Part shown: positions 15,474 to 23,869 of the stretch, one piece after another
Position numbering within the stretch: the stretch's first letter is position 1
Layout of the letters: every line of letters starts with the position of its first letter
Assembly (NCBI RefSeq): GCF_048066175.1
Contig: NZ_JBLTXA010000016.1
Location: 31,072-95,071 of the forward strand
Direction: 5' to 3'
DNA length: 64,000 nt
DNA from: Niveispirillum fermenti
Lineage (GTDB): Bacteria > Pseudomonadota > Alphaproteobacteria > Azospirillales > Azospirillaceae
Position numbers and translations under genes: made by a program
Notes under the pieces: generated by a model
Told to the model about the DNA's origin: nothing
Seen by the model: only the letters and a program-made list of their open reading frames with translations
Database searches by the model: none

Positions 15474-15927
15474 AGGCCGGCGTCGCGGCCGGAATGGCGT
15501 AGGTGCCTGTCGCATGCGCGACCGGATCGGGGTCGCCATCGGAATGGATCAGCACCTCGCCGTAGGCAAGCCGCTTGCCCGGTTTCAATATCCGGGCCTC
15601 GCCCACAAGGGCGCGCGGCGGCGGCTTCTTCAGGAAATGGATGGTCATGTTGCTGGTGACCGCCAGCGGCACATGGCCGATCTGGCTGAGCACGGCACCA
15701 TACAATGCCACATCGGCCAGCGCGAACATGGTGGGGCCGGAAATGGTGCCCCCCGCCCGGATGGTGCGCGGCGAGGCCCCCACATCCATCACACACCGGC
15801 CCCACCCCATTTCCCGCACGGCGAAACCATCGTCCCGGACCTGCGGCATATATTCATCCAGCAGGGCGGTGAACGCCGCAACATCCAGGGACGGCAGCCG
15901 GAGATTGCCAGACAGGTGTCGCGCCAT
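15472..15927 (-). CDS. PaaI-family (hotdog) thioesterase
   Basis: This 151-aa single hotdog domain has the core TISGPTMFALADVALYGAVLSQIG (helix with the usual catalytic-region Asp) and a beta-sheet MTIHFLKKPPP typical of PaaI/YbaW acyl-CoA thioesterases. It probably hydrolyses acyl-CoA in the cytosol; the substrate is unknown. ATG 15927 is chosen because GAGGAG sits 9 nt upstream, inside the longer open frame that begins at a GTG. It is divergent from the CoA-binding protein gene. Confidence 0.85.
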   Translation of the reverse strand: MARHLSGNLRLPSLDVAAFTALLDEYMPQVRDDGFAVREMGWGRCVMDVGASPRTIRAGGTISGPTMFALADVALYGAVLSQIGHVPLAVTSNMTIHFLKKPPPRALVGEARILKPGKRLAYGEVLIHSDGDPDPVAHATGTYAIPAATPA

Positions 15928-16131
15928 GGGCCGGTCTCCTCTCACTTATTCCCGTTGTTCACGGACAGACCAACCAGTGTAGCCTGCCCCGCCCATAGGG
16001 AGCAGCCAGGACTTTCGGCGTGCGTTTTTAACATAAAAATACAGTGAAACAGCACATTGTGCCAATCGAGCCTGTTGAAAAGACGGGCGATTTGTCGTTC
16101 CCTGTCCTCCCCATGGCCGGGACCAGGATGC

Positions 16132-16632
16132 ATGCAGCACGATTTCTACCCTGACGAGTTCATCCGCGGCGTCTTGAACGCGGTGAAAACCATCGCCGTC
16201 GTCGGCGCCACCGATAATCCGGTGCGCGCCAGCTTCTACGTCATGAAATACATGGCCGACAAAGGCTATCGCATGATCCCCGTCAACCCGGCGCTGGCCG
16301 GCAAGAGCGTGCTGGGACAGCCGGCCTATGCCAGCCTGACCGACCTGCCGGAAAAGCCGGACATGGTGGATATCTTCCGCAACACCGCCGAGGCCGGCCG
16401 GGTGGCGGAAGAAGCCGCCGCCATGGGCATCCCCTATATCTGGATGCAGCTTGGCATCCGCAACGACGAGGCGGCGGCCAGGGCAGAGACGGCAGGGGCC
16501 ACCGTCATCATGAACCGCTGCCCCAAGATCGAATATGCCAGGCTTTACGGCGAGATCGGGCGCCAGGGGGTCAATTCCAACATCATCACCGCCAAGCGCC
16601 GGCCCGTGAAACCGGCCAAGAAACTGATGTGA
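16132..16632 (+). CDS. CoA-binding domain protein (YccU-like)
   Basis: This 166-aa single Rossmann-like CoA-binding domain has TIAVVGATDNPVRASFYVMKYM (Gly-rich loop, about 20-41), NPALAGKSVLGQPAYASLTDLP and a conserved MNRCPKIE near the C-terminus. ATG 16132 is preferred over upstream in-frame starts because AGGA precedes it and the family starts there. It is 19 bp upstream of metY on the same strand, a recurrent pairing that suggests a link to sulfur amino-acid metabolism. Its biochemical role is not established. Confidence 0.85.
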   Translation: MQHDFYPDEFIRGVLNAVKTIAVVGATDNPVRASFYVMKYMADKGYRMIPVNPALAGKSVLGQPAYASLTDLPEKPDMVDIFRNTAEAGRVAEEAAAMGIPYIWMQLGIRNDEAAARAETAGATVIMNRCPKIEYARLYGEIGRQGVNSNIITAKRRPVKPAKKLM

Positions 16633-16651
16633 CATCGCAGAGGAACGCCAG

Positions 16652-17956
16652 ATGAGCGACGAAACACCCCGCAGCTTCGGATTTGAAACCCGCGCCATCC
16701 ATGCCGGCGCGGCCCCCGACCCGGCAACCGGCGCGCGCGCCACGCCGATCTATCAGACCAGCAGCTATGTCTTCGAGGATGTGGACGAGGCTGCGGCCCT
16801 GTTCAACCTGCAGAAGGTCGGCTTCATCTATTCGCGCCTGACAAACCCCACCGTGTCGGTGCTGGAAGAACGGATCGCCAATCTGGAAGGCGGGGCGGGC
16901 GCCACCTGCACGGCGTCAGGCCATTCCGCCCAGATCCTGGCCCTGTTCCCCCTGATGCGCCCCGGTGACGAATTCATCGCCGCCAGGAAGCTCTATGGCG
17001 GCTCGCTGAACCAGTTCGCCAACAGCTTCCCGCGCGCCTTCGGCTGGAACTGCGTCTTTGTCGATGGGGACGATCCGGAGAATTTCCGCCGGGCCGTCAC
17101 GCCCAAGACACGCGCCATCTTCATCGAAAGCCTGGCCAATCCCGGCGGCGTGGTCAGCGACATCGCCGCGATCGCCAAGGTCGCGGACGAAGCCGGTGTG
17201 CCGCTGATCGTCGACAATACGATGGCGACGCCGTATCTGTGCCGCCCCATCGAGCATGGGGCCACGCTGGTCGTGCATTCGACGACGAAATTCCTGACGG
17301 GCCATGGCACGTCGGTGGGCGGCGTCGTGGTGGATAGCGGCAAATTCGACTGGCGCCGGGACGGCCGGTTCCCCGCCCTGTCTGAGCCGGAGCCCGGTTA
17401 CCACGGGCTGCGCTTCGCCGATACGTTCGGGCATCTGGCCTTCACGATCTATGGCCACGCCATCGGGCTGCGCGACCTTGGCCCCGCCATGGCCCCCATG
17501 AACGCCTTCCTGGGCATTCTGGGGACGGAGACGCTGGCCCTGCGGATGGAGCGCCACTGCACCAACGCGCAGAAGGTGGCGGAATTCCTGTCTACCCACC
17601 CGGCCGTGGCCTGGGTGAACTATGCCGGGCTGGAAGACAGCCCCTACAACGCACTGGCCCGGCGTTACCTGCCCAAGGGGGCGGGCGCCGTCTTCACCTT
17701 CGGCGTCAAGGGCGGCTACGATGCGGGCGTGCGCGTCGTGGAATCGGTGGAACTGTTCAGCCATCTGGCCAATATCGGCGACACCCGGTCCCTGATCATC
17801 CACCCTGCCAGCACGACGCACCGGCAGTTGACGGAAGAAGGCCAAGCCGCCGCCGGGGCCGGGCCGGATGTGGTACGCCTGTCCATCGGCCTGGAATCGG
17901 TGGAGGATATCATCGCCGACCTGGACCGTGCCCTGACGGCCTCGCAGGAGGGATGA
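16652..17956 (+). CDS. metY: O-acetylhomoserine aminocarboxypropyltransferase (sulfhydrylase)
   Basis: This 434-aa PLP enzyme of the Cys/Met-metabolism family has the PLP-binding Lys213 in HSTTKFLTGHGT, the substrate region SRLTNPT (61-67), and the phosphate site SGHSAQ (89-94). It converts O-acetylhomoserine and sulfide to homocysteine. Its length and the ALF-N-rich N-terminal region match MetY more than MetZ or MetB. It follows the CoA-binding gene in an apparent operon. I searched the upstream region by eye for a SAM riboswitch and saw none. Confidence 0.93.
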   Translation: MSDETPRSFGFETRAIHAGAAPDPATGARATPIYQTSSYVFEDVDEAAALFNLQKVGFIYSRLTNPTVSVLEERIANLEGGAGATCTASGHSAQILALFPLMRPGDEFIAARKLYGGSLNQFANSFPRAFGWNCVFVDGDDPENFRRAVTPKTRAIFIESLANPGGVVSDIAAIAKVADEAGVPLIVDNTMATPYLCRPIEHGATLVVHSTTKFLTGHGTSVGGVVVDSGKFDWRRDGRFPALSEPEPGYHGLRFADTFGHLAFTIYGHAIGLRDLGPAMAPMNAFLGILGTETLALRMERHCTNAQKVAEFLSTHPAVAWVNYAGLEDSPYNALARRYLPKGAGAVFTFGVKGGYDAGVRVVESVELFSHLANIGDTRSLIIHPASTTHRQLTEEGQAAAGAGPDVVRLSIGLESVEDIIADLDRALTASQEG

Positions 17957-17971
17957 TCCGCATCAGCCCGC

Positions 17972-17995
17972 CCCCGGCTGTCCATATGGCCGGGG
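17972..17995. terminator. Hairpin between convergent metY and MFS genes
   Basis: CCCCGGC/GCCGGGG is a 7-bp stem with a 10-nt loop in the 50-bp gap. No T-run follows on either strand. Confidence 0.4.
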
Positions 17996-18006
17996 TGCGG
18001 GGATGA

Positions 18007-19254
18007 TCAGTCCCCGGCGCCGGCCACCGGTACCGGGGACAGCCCCTCCTTGCCCTGGACCGCGCCATCCGGCCCCTTTCCTTCCCGCGGCAGCAGGAAG
18101 GCGGACAGCAACACCATGGAGGAGAGCACGGCCAGCACCGCGAACACCAGTTCCGGACCCGCCGTGCGCCCATAGGCCCACGCGACAAGTTGCACGCCCA
18201 GCGGCGCCATACCGAAGCTGAGCACGAATTTAGACCCATAGGCGATGCCGCGGTAACGGGCCGGCGTATAGTGGGCCAGCAACAGGTTTTCCGCCGGGAT
18301 CTGCATGTTCATCAGCGCGACCATTCCCGCCGCCAGCACGATCGAGGACCAGCCCAGCACCTGCATGGCCAGGAAATAAAGCGGAATCTGGAACAGCGCG
18401 CAGCCCATATAGATCCATTTGACGGGCAGGCGGTCGGCCAGAAGCCCGCCCAGGAACTGCGGCAGGGCACCGGCCAGGAAGACGGCCGTGACCAGGCCGC
18501 CCACACCAAGCGTACTGCCCGCCAGATCGGTGCCCACCGCCTGTTCAAACCATTTCGGCGACATGGTCAGCAGCGACTGGAAGATGACGCCGCCGCACAT
18601 CATGGTCACCGACAGGATGATGAAGGCGCGCACCAGCTCGCGGCGGCCGGGAACCGTGCTTTCCACCATGTCGGCCCGCCGATCCATGATGGCGCCGCGG
18701 GCGATGTGCCAGCCCAGCGCCAGCGCAAAGACCAGACAGATCAGGCCCGGCACCAGGAAGGCACTGTGCCAGCCCCACAATGCCGCCAGCCCGCCGGCCA
18801 CGATACTGCCGCCGGCCACGCCCATACTGCCGAAAATGCCCAGCACACCCATGGCACGGCCACGGTTGGCGGCATTCTTCATGGTCCAGGAGATGCCGAC
18901 GGGATGATAGATGGCGCCGCCCAGCCCGATGACGGCCAGGGCCCACATCATCTGGTCGGGCGTGTCGGCCAGGGCGGCACCGATCGCCCCCAGGCCCGAC
19001 AGCACGAACATGACGACGATCATGCGGCTGTCCGACCAGCGGTCGCCCAGCCACCCGGCCAGCGGCGCCCCCAGGCCGATCAGCAGCGCCCCGAAGGTCC
19101 ACAGCCGGATCAGATCCTCGTACCCCATCTGCCATTCACGGACCAGTTCCAGCACGATGGTCAGGTAAAGACCCGTCATCACATGCATGGTGGTGTGACC
19201 GATATTCGAATAGGCCAGCGACAGTCTGGCCGAACGCTGCTCCGCCGGCATCAT
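18007..19254 (-). CDS. Major facilitator superfamily transporter
   Basis: This 415-aa protein has about 12 hydrophobic segments in two halves separated by a polar loop near residue 200 (DRRADMVESTVPGRRE). The MFS loop 2-3 motif appears as GWLGDRWSDSR, with a related GGLLADRLP in the second half. The start ATG 19254 overlaps the cutA stop, so the two are coupled. Substrate is unknown; the motif placement resembles drug/organic-anion exporters. The upstream 35 codons of open frame overlap cutA and are excluded. Confidence 0.88.
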   Translation of the reverse strand: MMPAEQRSARLSLAYSNIGHTTMHVMTGLYLTIVLELVREWQMGYEDLIRLWTFGALLIGLGAPLAGWLGDRWSDSRMIVVMFVLSGLGAIGAALADTPDQMMWALAVIGLGGAIYHPVGISWTMKNAANRGRAMGVLGIFGSMGVAGGSIVAGGLAALWGWHSAFLVPGLICLVFALALGWHIARGAIMDRRADMVESTVPGRRELVRAFIILSVTMMCGGVIFQSLLTMSPKWFEQAVGTDLAGSTLGVGGLVTAVFLAGALPQFLGGLLADRLPVKWIYMGCALFQIPLYFLAMQVLGWSSIVLAAGMVALMNMQIPAENLLLAHYTPARYRGIAYGSKFVLSFGMAPLGVQLVAWAYGRTAGPELVFAVLAVLSSMVLLSAFLLPREGKGPDGAVQGKEGLSPVPVAGAGD

Positions 19255-19604
19255 GCCCCCTCCCCTTCCGGGGTGGCCTGGGCCGGCGCCGTGCTGCCCG
19301 CCACCAGCCAGGCCAGATAGGCCGGCAGCCCGCCCGTGATGGGCAGGGTGACGATGCAAGGCAGTTCATAAGGGTGCAGGGCGCGCACGCGCGCCGTCAG
19401 CGCCCCGGCCCCGCCGGCCCGGCATTTGGCGATCAACACCACCTCCGACGCCTGCTCCACCCGCCCCTGCCAGCGGTAAAGGCTTTCCATTCCCGGCAGG
19501 ATGTTGACGCAGGCGGCCAGCCGCTCCTCCACCAGGGCGGCGCCGATGCGACGGGCCGTTTCGATATCGGGTGCGGTGACATAGGTCAGGACAGGCGCTT
19601 CCAT
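19251..19604 (-). CDS. cutA: Divalent-cation tolerance protein CutA
   Basis: This 117-aa trimeric ferredoxin-like protein starts MEAPVLTYVTAPDIETARRIG and includes LAACVNILPGMESLYRWQG, the CutA signature, and HPYELPCIV. CutA proteins are small cytosolic or periplasmic trimers linked to copper tolerance, though their molecular role remains debated. ATG 19604 has AAGGAAA upstream. The stop overlaps the MFS start (ATGA), a coupled pair. Confidence 0.92.
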   Translation of the reverse strand: MEAPVLTYVTAPDIETARRIGAALVEERLAACVNILPGMESLYRWQGRVEQASEVVLIAKCRAGGAGALTARVRALHPYELPCIVTLPITGGLPAYLAWLVAGSTAPAQATPEGEGA

Positions 19605-19825
19605 CCCTGGATTTCCTTCGCTGCTGGGCCGCCGATGGTAGCCCCCCGCCCCCTCGCTGTCCCGCGCGGGCGGCGGGCCGCAGCCCCGCGTACCGGACAG
19701 GGCAGACCGGAAAACGACAATCATGCGATTTTTTGTTGATAGAGGCGTTGCATCCCTGGAAGTCGGTGGCTATAGTCCGCGCCCGAACGACGGCGGGGTT
19801 CCCCGGCGTGGTTCGCACGAGAGGT

Positions 19826-19902
19826 CGGAGCGTGGCGCAGCCTGGTAGCGCACTAGACTGGGGGTCTAGGGGTCGCAGGTTCGAATCCTGTCGCTCCGAC
19901 CA
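19826..19902 (+). tRNA. tRNA-Pro (GGG anticodon)
   Basis: This 77-nt cloverleaf has the acceptor CGGAGCG/CGCTCCG with discriminator A and encoded CCA, a D-arm GCGCAGCCTGGTAGCGC, an anticodon stem CTAGA/TCTAG with loop CTGGGGG (anticodon GGG), and a T-loop TTCGAAT. The C1-G72 pair agrees with proline tRNAs. Confidence 0.97.
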
Positions 19903-19935
19903 TTCTCTCGCTAACCCTACCAATGGGTTACACGG

Positions 19936-19965
19936 AAAGCCGCCGTCGGAAACGACGGCGGCTTT
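19936..19965 (+). terminator. Intrinsic terminator after tRNA-Pro
   Basis: A 13-bp stem AAAGCCGCCGTCG with its complement and a GAAA tetraloop is followed by CGTGCTTTTT. It lies 33 bp past the tRNA. Confidence 0.85.
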
Positions 19966-20031
19966 CGTGCTTTTTGGGGCTGGGTGCGGATTTTGGGTGC
20001 GGATCGGGAGCGCAGCCAGTCGCTTTTCTAC

Positions 20032-20067
20032 TTGACCCTGCCCATAATTGTCCGCATTATGCGGACA
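20032..20067 (+). promoter_or_regulatory. Promoter with overlapping palindromic operator
   Basis: TTGACC (20032-20037) and CATTAT (20055-20060) are 17 bp apart, a good sigma-70 promoter. A perfect 9-bp dyad, TGTCCGCAT-t-ATGCGGACA (20049-20067), covers the -10 box and the start site. A repressor binding there would block transcription. The HTH protein encoded at 20375 is the obvious candidate. Confidence 0.65.
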
Positions 20068-20108
20068 TGGCAAGGGAATGGCCCCAGCCAGATTGAGGGA
20101 AAGCCCCG

Positions 20109-20378
20109 ATGACCGATATGTCCGCAGACCTGACGGAACAACTGGCGCGCACTGACCGCTCGCTGGAGGAAACCCGCAAGTTTGTCGCCGAACAGCACAA
20201 ACTGATGGCCGAACAGCAAAAGCTGATGGCGGAAGAACGCAAGCTGCTGGCGGAGGCTGACAAACTGCGCCGCGATCACGGCTTCGCCCCCTTCACCGCT
20301 TCCGTCGCCATGGTCACGTCGGTCGTCACCGGTATCGTCGCCATCGTCGCCATGTTGAAATCCATGGGGGTCCTGTGA
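20109..20378 (+). CDS. Small coiled-coil protein with C-terminal TM helix
   Basis: This 89-aa protein has residues 27-54 forming four tandem heptads (AEQHKLM, AEQQKLM, AEERKLL, AEADKLR), a clear amphipathic coiled coil, and residues about 63-88 (FTASVAMVTSVVTGIVAIVAMLK) forming a membrane helix. GAGGGAAAG precedes ATG 20109. The stop overlaps the start of an HTH gene (GTGA). I do not recognise the family; similar short coiled-coil/TM proteins occur on phage and plasmid segments. A role as membrane-tethered partner of the HTH protein is a guess. Confidence 0.75.
   Translation: MTDMSADLTEQLARTDRSLEETRKFVAEQHKLMAEQQKLMAEERKLLAEADKLRRDHGFAPFTASVAMVTSVVTGIVAIVAMLKSMGVL
20187..20270 (+). repeat. 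Four 21-bp tandem repeats encoding heptads
   Basis: Four imperfect in-frame 21-bp units encode AEQHKLM-type heptads. The first two differ at few bases (gccgaacagca...ctgatg) while the later two have diverged. This is internal duplication within the coiled-coil gene. Confidence 0.8.
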
Positions 20379-20599
20379 CCCCCGACGAAATCCGGGAATG
20401 CTTGGCCCTGCTGGGTTGGTCCCAGCGGGGCTTAGCCTCCATGCTAGACATGGATGAACGTCAGGTGCGCCGTTGGGCGTCCGGGCAAGCCGCCATGCCT
20501 TCGGACATTGCCGGCTGGCTGCGTCGGATGGCCGATACCATCCGCCGCGACCCGCCCCCCGCGCCGCGCCGCCGTACGGCTGCCATCAGCACCGGCTGA
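20375..20599 (+). CDS. Helix-turn-helix protein, 74 aa
   Basis: This single small DNA-binding domain has an XRE-like HTH, LGWSQRGLASMLDMDERQVRRWASGQAAMP (residues about 13-42), followed by a basic, Pro/Arg-rich tail. Translation is coupled to the coiled-coil gene through a GTG overlapping its stop. It probably binds the palindrome at 20049-20067 and represses its own operon. The domain resembles transcription regulators of phage islets that follow tRNA genes. No integrase accompanies it. Confidence 0.8.
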   Translation: MTPDEIRECLALLGWSQRGLASMLDMDERQVRRWASGQAAMPSDIAGWLRRMADTIRRDPPPAPRRRTAAISTG

Positions 20600-21101
20600 A
20601 CGACGCACGCGCCACTTAGTCCAACTGAACAGGCTCCACTCAGACGATACGGGGGCGGGGCCATATTCTCATCGGGAACCGATCAGCACGCGAGTATTGC
20701 CAAGCTTCCCGGCAATCGTCGCTCGCAACAGAATCCAACGCCCCCGAAACCAAAGGGACAGAACCCAAAGTGCAAGGAAATGCCGCGGGGGCCCTACGTC
20801 ATGATCGCAGCTTGGGAGAGGGACCTCACGCACCCTTTCCCAATTGCTTTACATTTAAATGTTGTATTCTGTTCATATCAAATTTCTTTCGTGCCTTCAC
20901 AGCCGTTAGCCGCTGACCCGCGCTGTCCATCACCGGCGACGGACGGCCGCAGCCGAACGCCGATACGGCCGCCACCAAATCCCCCCGGCTTTTGATCAGG
21001 ATCAATGGGGTTCCGCCCTGCCCTGGTAAGTTTCCCGGATGAATAATGCCAGTCCTTGATGACCGGCCCCGGAAACCACGGCAGAGAACGGACCCCTTGC
21101 G
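20600..21101. other. 502-bp region without a convincing gene
   Basis: No frame here has a plausible ribosome binding site and recognisable protein. A short AT-rich patch (about 20845-20890) with TTTACATTTAAATGTTG stands out from the GC-rich background and may hold a promoter. No copy of the tRNA-Pro 3' end, which would mark an attachment-site duplication, was seen. Confidence 0.5.
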
Positions 21102-23831
21102 ATGAATGAGAAGCCGGCGGCACCGACGCCCGAAGAGTACCCGATCGCCTGGCATGCCCTGCCGGAAGCGGACGTGTTCGCAGCACTGGCTACCAGCGTC
21201 AGCGGCCTGGACGCGGCGGAGGTGCAGCGCCGGCTGCGGGTCAACGGGCCCAACCAGCTGCCGGCAGCCCCCGGAAAGCATCCGATCATGCGGCTGCTGG
21301 CACAGTTCAACAACGCGCTGATCTATTTCCTGCTGGCCGCCGCCGTGGCCGCCGCCACGCTGGGCCATCATATCGATGCTGTCGTCATCCTGGCCGTGGT
21401 CACGGTGAACGCCATCGTCGGCTTCGTGCAGGAGGGGCGTGCCGAGAAGGCGTTGAACGCCATCCGGTCGATGATTTCCCCCCACGCCCAGGTGATCCGC
21501 GATGCAAGGCGGCAATCCATTCCGGCCACCGACCTGGTCCCCGGCGACATTGTGCTGCTGGAAGCGGGTGACCGCATTCCGGCCGACCTGCGCCTGACCC
21601 GGGCCCGCGCACTGCTGATAGAGGAAGCCGCCCTGACAGGCGAATCCGTGCCGTCAGAGAAACGGGAAGCTCTGGTGGATGCCCGAAGCCCGCTGGCGGA
21701 GCGGTTCTGCATGGCCTTTTCCGGCACCATGGTCGCCGCCGGCCAGGGCATGGGCATCGTGGTGGCGACGGGCGCCCATACGGAGATCGGCCATATCAGC
21801 CGGATGATCAGCCAGGTGCAGGAGATCACGACCCCGCTGCTGCGTCAGATCAACGAGTTCGGCCGCCGTTTCACCTGGACGGCCGTCAGCGCCGCCGTGG
21901 CCTTGTTCATCTTCGCCGTGCTGGTGCGGCAGTTCCATTGGGAAGAGGCACTGATCGCCGTGGTGGCGCTGGCCGTGGGCGTCGTGCCCGAAGGACTGCC
22001 GGCCGTCATCACCATCACGCTGGCCATCGGCGTGCAGCGCATGGCCGCACGGAATGCCGTCGTCCGTCGCCTGCCCGCGGTGGAGACACTGGGCGCCACC
22101 TCCGTCATCTGCTCCGACAAGACGGGCACGCTGACCCGCAACGAGATGACGGCCCGCCGGCTGGTCACGGCCGGGCATGAGATCATGGTCGGCGGCTCCG
22201 GCTATCGGCCGGAGGGCAGCTTCCGTGTCAGCGGCCGGGACGAGGACATGGAGTCGCTGGCCCTGGCGGCACCGCTCCTGCGCACGGCCCTGCTGTGCAA
22301 CGATGCCCAATTGCGCCAGACGGGTCCCGACGCCTGGCATGTCGATGGCGACCCGATGGAAGGCGCGCTGGTCTGCCTGGTCATGAAGGCCGGGTTCGAT
22401 CCCGGCCATGTCCGCGGGGAATGGCCGCGCGTGGACGAGATCCCCTTCGACGCCAAGCACAGATTCATGGCCAGCCTGCACCAGGGCCCCGGTGAACGGG
22501 TGATCTTCGTGAAGGGCGCGCCCGAACAGTTGCTGGCCAAGGCCGCCGGTCAGGCCGGTGCCCACGGGACGGAACCGCTGGACGCTCCCTGTTGGCAGGA
22601 AAGGATCGAAGCCGCCGCGGCACAGGGGGAACGTGTGCTGGGTTTCGCGATGAAGCCGGTTCCGGCCGGGCTGGACCGGCTGTCCTTCGCCGATCTGGAC
22701 ACGGACCTGATCTTCATCGGCATCATCGGCTTCATCGATCCGCCGCGCGACGAGGCGGTCGACGCCATCGCCGAATGCCGGTCGGCCGGCATCCAGGTGA
22801 AGATGATCACGGGTGACCATGGCGCCACGGCCGCCGCCATCGCGGGGCAACTGGGCCTGGCGGACCGGCCGGAGGTGGTGACGGGCGCCGATATCGACCG
22901 GATGGACGATGCGGCGCTGAAGCAGGTGGCCGAGCGCGCCCATGTCTTCGCCCGCACCAGCCCGGAGCATAAGCTACGTATCGTGCAGGCGCTTCAGGCC
23001 GATCGGGCCATCGTCGCCATGACGGGCGACGGGGTGAACGATGCCCCGTCGCTGAAACAGGCCAATGTCGGCATCGCCATGGGCGGCAAGGGGACCGAAG
23101 CCGCCAAGGAGGCGGCGGAAATCGTGCTGCTGGACGATAATTTCGCCTCCATCGTCGCCGCCGTGCATGAGGGCCGCACCGTCTATGACAATATCCGCAA
23201 GGTGATCGCCTGGACCCTGCCCACCAATGGCGGCGAGGCCCTGACCGTCATCGCCGCCATCCTGCTGGGCTTCACCATGCCCATGTCGCCCGTGCAGATC
23301 CTGTGGATCAACCTGATCCTGACGGTGACGCTGGGCCTTGTCCTGGCATTCGAACCGTCCGAACCCGGCGTGATGCAACGGCCGCCACGGCCGGCCAATG
23401 CACCATTGCTGTCCCGTTTCCTGGTCTGGCGGGTGATCCTGGTTTCCTTCCTGTTCCTGGGCGGGGCACTGGCCATCTTCTTCTATGCCCTGAACCGCGG
23501 ACATGATGTGGAAACAGCGCGGACCATGGTGGTGAACACCATCGTCGTGCTGGAAATCTTCTACCTGTTCAATGTCCGCTATCTGCATGTCGGGTCGGTC
23601 ACCTGGCGCGGCGTGCTGGGCACGCCGGCCGTGCTGCTGGTGATCGCCATCGTGGTGGCCGCACAGCTCGCCTTCACCTACACCCCCGTCATGCAGGCGT
23701 GGTTCGCGACGCGGCCCGTTCCGCTGGCCGATGGCATCGTCATCATCCTGACGGGCGTGCTGCTGATGGCCGTGCTGGAAGGGGAAAAGGCGTTGCTGCG
23801 CCGGTGGCGTCTGTTCGGGGATGAAATCTGA
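21102..23831 (+). CDS. Cation-transporting P-type ATPase (P2-like)
   Basis: This 909-aa pump has an N-terminal cation-ATPase domain (from about residue 12), the actuator TGES (179-182), M4 PEGLP (296-300), the phosphorylation site DKTGT (Asp339), a hinge TGDGVNDAP, and six C-terminal membrane helices. It uses ATP to move cations across the inner membrane. M4 keeps the Ca-ATPase Glu, but M6 reads NLILTVTLGLVLAFEP, where the ion-binding Asp of SERCA (NLVTD) is absent. It therefore looks nearer the CtpF-like bacterial group than a canonical calcium pump. It is followed 38 bp later by a universal stress protein. Confidence 0.9.
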   Translation: MNEKPAAPTPEEYPIAWHALPEADVFAALATSVSGLDAAEVQRRLRVNGPNQLPAAPGKHPIMRLLAQFNNALIYFLLAAAVAAATLGHHIDAVVILAVVTVNAIVGFVQEGRAEKALNAIRSMISPHAQVIRDARRQSIPATDLVPGDIVLLEAGDRIPADLRLTRARALLIEEAALTGESVPSEKREALVDARSPLAERFCMAFSGTMVAAGQGMGIVVATGAHTEIGHISRMISQVQEITTPLLRQINEFGRRFTWTAVSAAVALFIFAVLVRQFHWEEALIAVVALAVGVVPEGLPAVITITLAIGVQRMAARNAVVRRLPAVETLGATSVICSDKTGTLTRNEMTARRLVTAGHEIMVGGSGYRPEGSFRVSGRDEDMESLALAAPLLRTALLCNDAQLRQTGPDAWHVDGDPMEGALVCLVMKAGFDPGHVRGEWPRVDEIPFDAKHRFMASLHQGPGERVIFVKGAPEQLLAKAAGQAGAHGTEPLDAPCWQERIEAAAAQGERVLGFAMKPVPAGLDRLSFADLDTDLIFIGIIGFIDPPRDEAVDAIAECRSAGIQVKMITGDHGATAAAIAGQLGLADRPEVVTGADIDRMDDAALKQVAERAHVFARTSPEHKLRIVQALQADRAIVAMTGDGVNDAPSLKQANVGIAMGGKGTEAAKEAAEIVLLDDNFASIVAAVHEGRTVYDNIRKVIAWTLPTNGGEALTVIAAILLGFTMPMSPVQILWINLILTVTLGLVLAFEPSEPGVMQRPPRPANAPLLSRFLVWRVILVSFLFLGGALAIFFYALNRGHDVETARTMVVNTIVVLEIFYLFNVRYLHVGSVTWRGVLGTPAVLLVIAIVVAAQLAFTYTPVMQAWFATRPVPLADGIVIILTGVLLMAVLEGEKALLRRWRLFGDEI

Positions 23832-23869
23832 GCAAAAGACATTACTTATGAACGACAGGAGGAGACCCC

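Noticed and set aside
15946..16131. SAM-II or other methionine riboswitch upstream of the CoA-binding protein-metY operon
   Set aside because: A small GCCTGT/ACGGGC stem is present at about 16070-16090, but the conserved SAM-II pseudoknot sequence could not be found.
19366..20073. Minus-strand frame containing ERQDSNLRPLDPQSSALPGC
   Set aside because: This is the well-known spurious peptide produced by translating the reverse strand of a proline tRNA gene.
19826..21101. Integrated prophage or genomic island after tRNA-Pro
   Set aside because: There is no integrase and no duplicated tRNA 3' end. Only the two-gene islet is supported.
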